Assembly (NCBI GenBank): GCA_902494625.1
Contig: CABUUB010000047.1
Span: 1-14,472 of the forward strand
Direction of reading: 5' to 3'
DNA: 14,472 nucleotides
Source: an uncultured Collinsella sp.
GTDB taxonomy: Bacteria > Actinomycetota > Coriobacteriia > Coriobacteriales > Coriobacteriaceae
Shown here: positions 14,340-14,472 of the stretch, one piece after another
Layout of the letters: each line of letters starts with the position of its first letter
Numbering within the stretch: position 1 is the first letter of the stretch
Notes under the pieces: generated by a model
What the model saw: the letters and a program-made list of their open reading frames with translations, nothing else
What the model was told of the DNA's origin: nothing
Databases searched by the model: none
Made by a program: the position numbers and the translations under genes

Positions 14340-14472
14340 AATATGGAGTGCGCGATTCCCGCCCACGGGGCCCCTCCGGTCTGGCAATATATCTCCTTGC
14401 CGCGCGGCCCGGTCGGACCGGATCAGCCGAGGGGCGTGCACCTTGAGAACCGGATACTGCGAGGATGGACAC
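14340..14472 (+). promoter_or_regulatory. Probable rRNA-operon leader (partial)
   Basis: The sequence turns strongly GC-rich. GCCCCTC (14370-14376) pairs with GAGGGGC (14429-14435) and CCGGTC (14376-14381) with GACCGG (14416-14421). CCTTGAGAACCGGATA (14441-14456) follows. A TTGAGAAC/TTGAAAAC motif is characteristic of the leaders before 16S and 23S rRNA genes in Gram-positive bacteria. No 16S sequence precedes it, so it would be the leader of a 16S gene just beyond the right edge. The rRNA itself is not in the window. Confidence 0.45.

Overview
The window looks like chromosomal DNA of a high-GC Gram-positive bacterium of the Coriobacteriia, probably Collinsella or a close relative. This is inferred from the SpaA/thioester-type surface protein, the codon bias, the TSCPD and Tat-lipoprotein genes and the gene mix. 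No database search was possible, so the genus is a judgement.

Layout. Bases 20-3451 (minus strand) encode a large sortase-anchored adhesin with an N-terminal internal-thioester domain, a stalk of six SpaA/Cna-B-like domains and an LPATG anchor. The divergent spacer (3452-3748) holds its leader and a promoter for tRNA-Gly(CCC) at 3749-3823. Bases 3824-4378 are gene-free but structured: a terminator, a T-arm-like inverted segment, small stable hairpins, and three copies of the last 18 bases of tRNA-Gly plus one decayed copy. From 4379 to 12725 all genes are on the plus strand: purB, a small TSCPD-domain gene overlapping by one base a Tat-exported lipoprotein gene, an OmpR-type response regulator and its HAMP histidine kinase, purC, an unidentified two-helix membrane protein, and an M29 aminopeptidase. 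tRNA-Lys(UUU) follows at 12754-12829. It is trailed by the same kind of cassette (terminator, T-arm palindrome, hairpins, second copy of the tRNA tail), then an AT-richer TraX-family membrane protein gene (12974-13771), a possible gene remnant, and a second copy of the tRNA-Lys trailer (14059-14129). The last ~130 bases resemble an rRNA-operon leader, so a 16S gene may start just beyond the right edge.

How the parts relate. PurB and PurC act in consecutive steps of purine synthesis but are separated by an unrelated two-component system, so no single purine operon is visible. The response regulator and kinase are clearly partners. The TSCPD and lipoprotein genes look translationally coupled.

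The most unusual signal is non-coding. At two unrelated tRNA genes the terminal 18-20 bases of the tRNA recur downstream, and between the copies lie a terminator, a T-arm-like palindrome and GNA-loop hairpins. In the glycine array the same 25-base hairpin occurs in three units with compensatory base-pair changes. This suggests a family of tRNA-anchored, protein-less mini-cassettes. The two trailer copies around the traX-like gene could be the boundaries of a small acquired segment.
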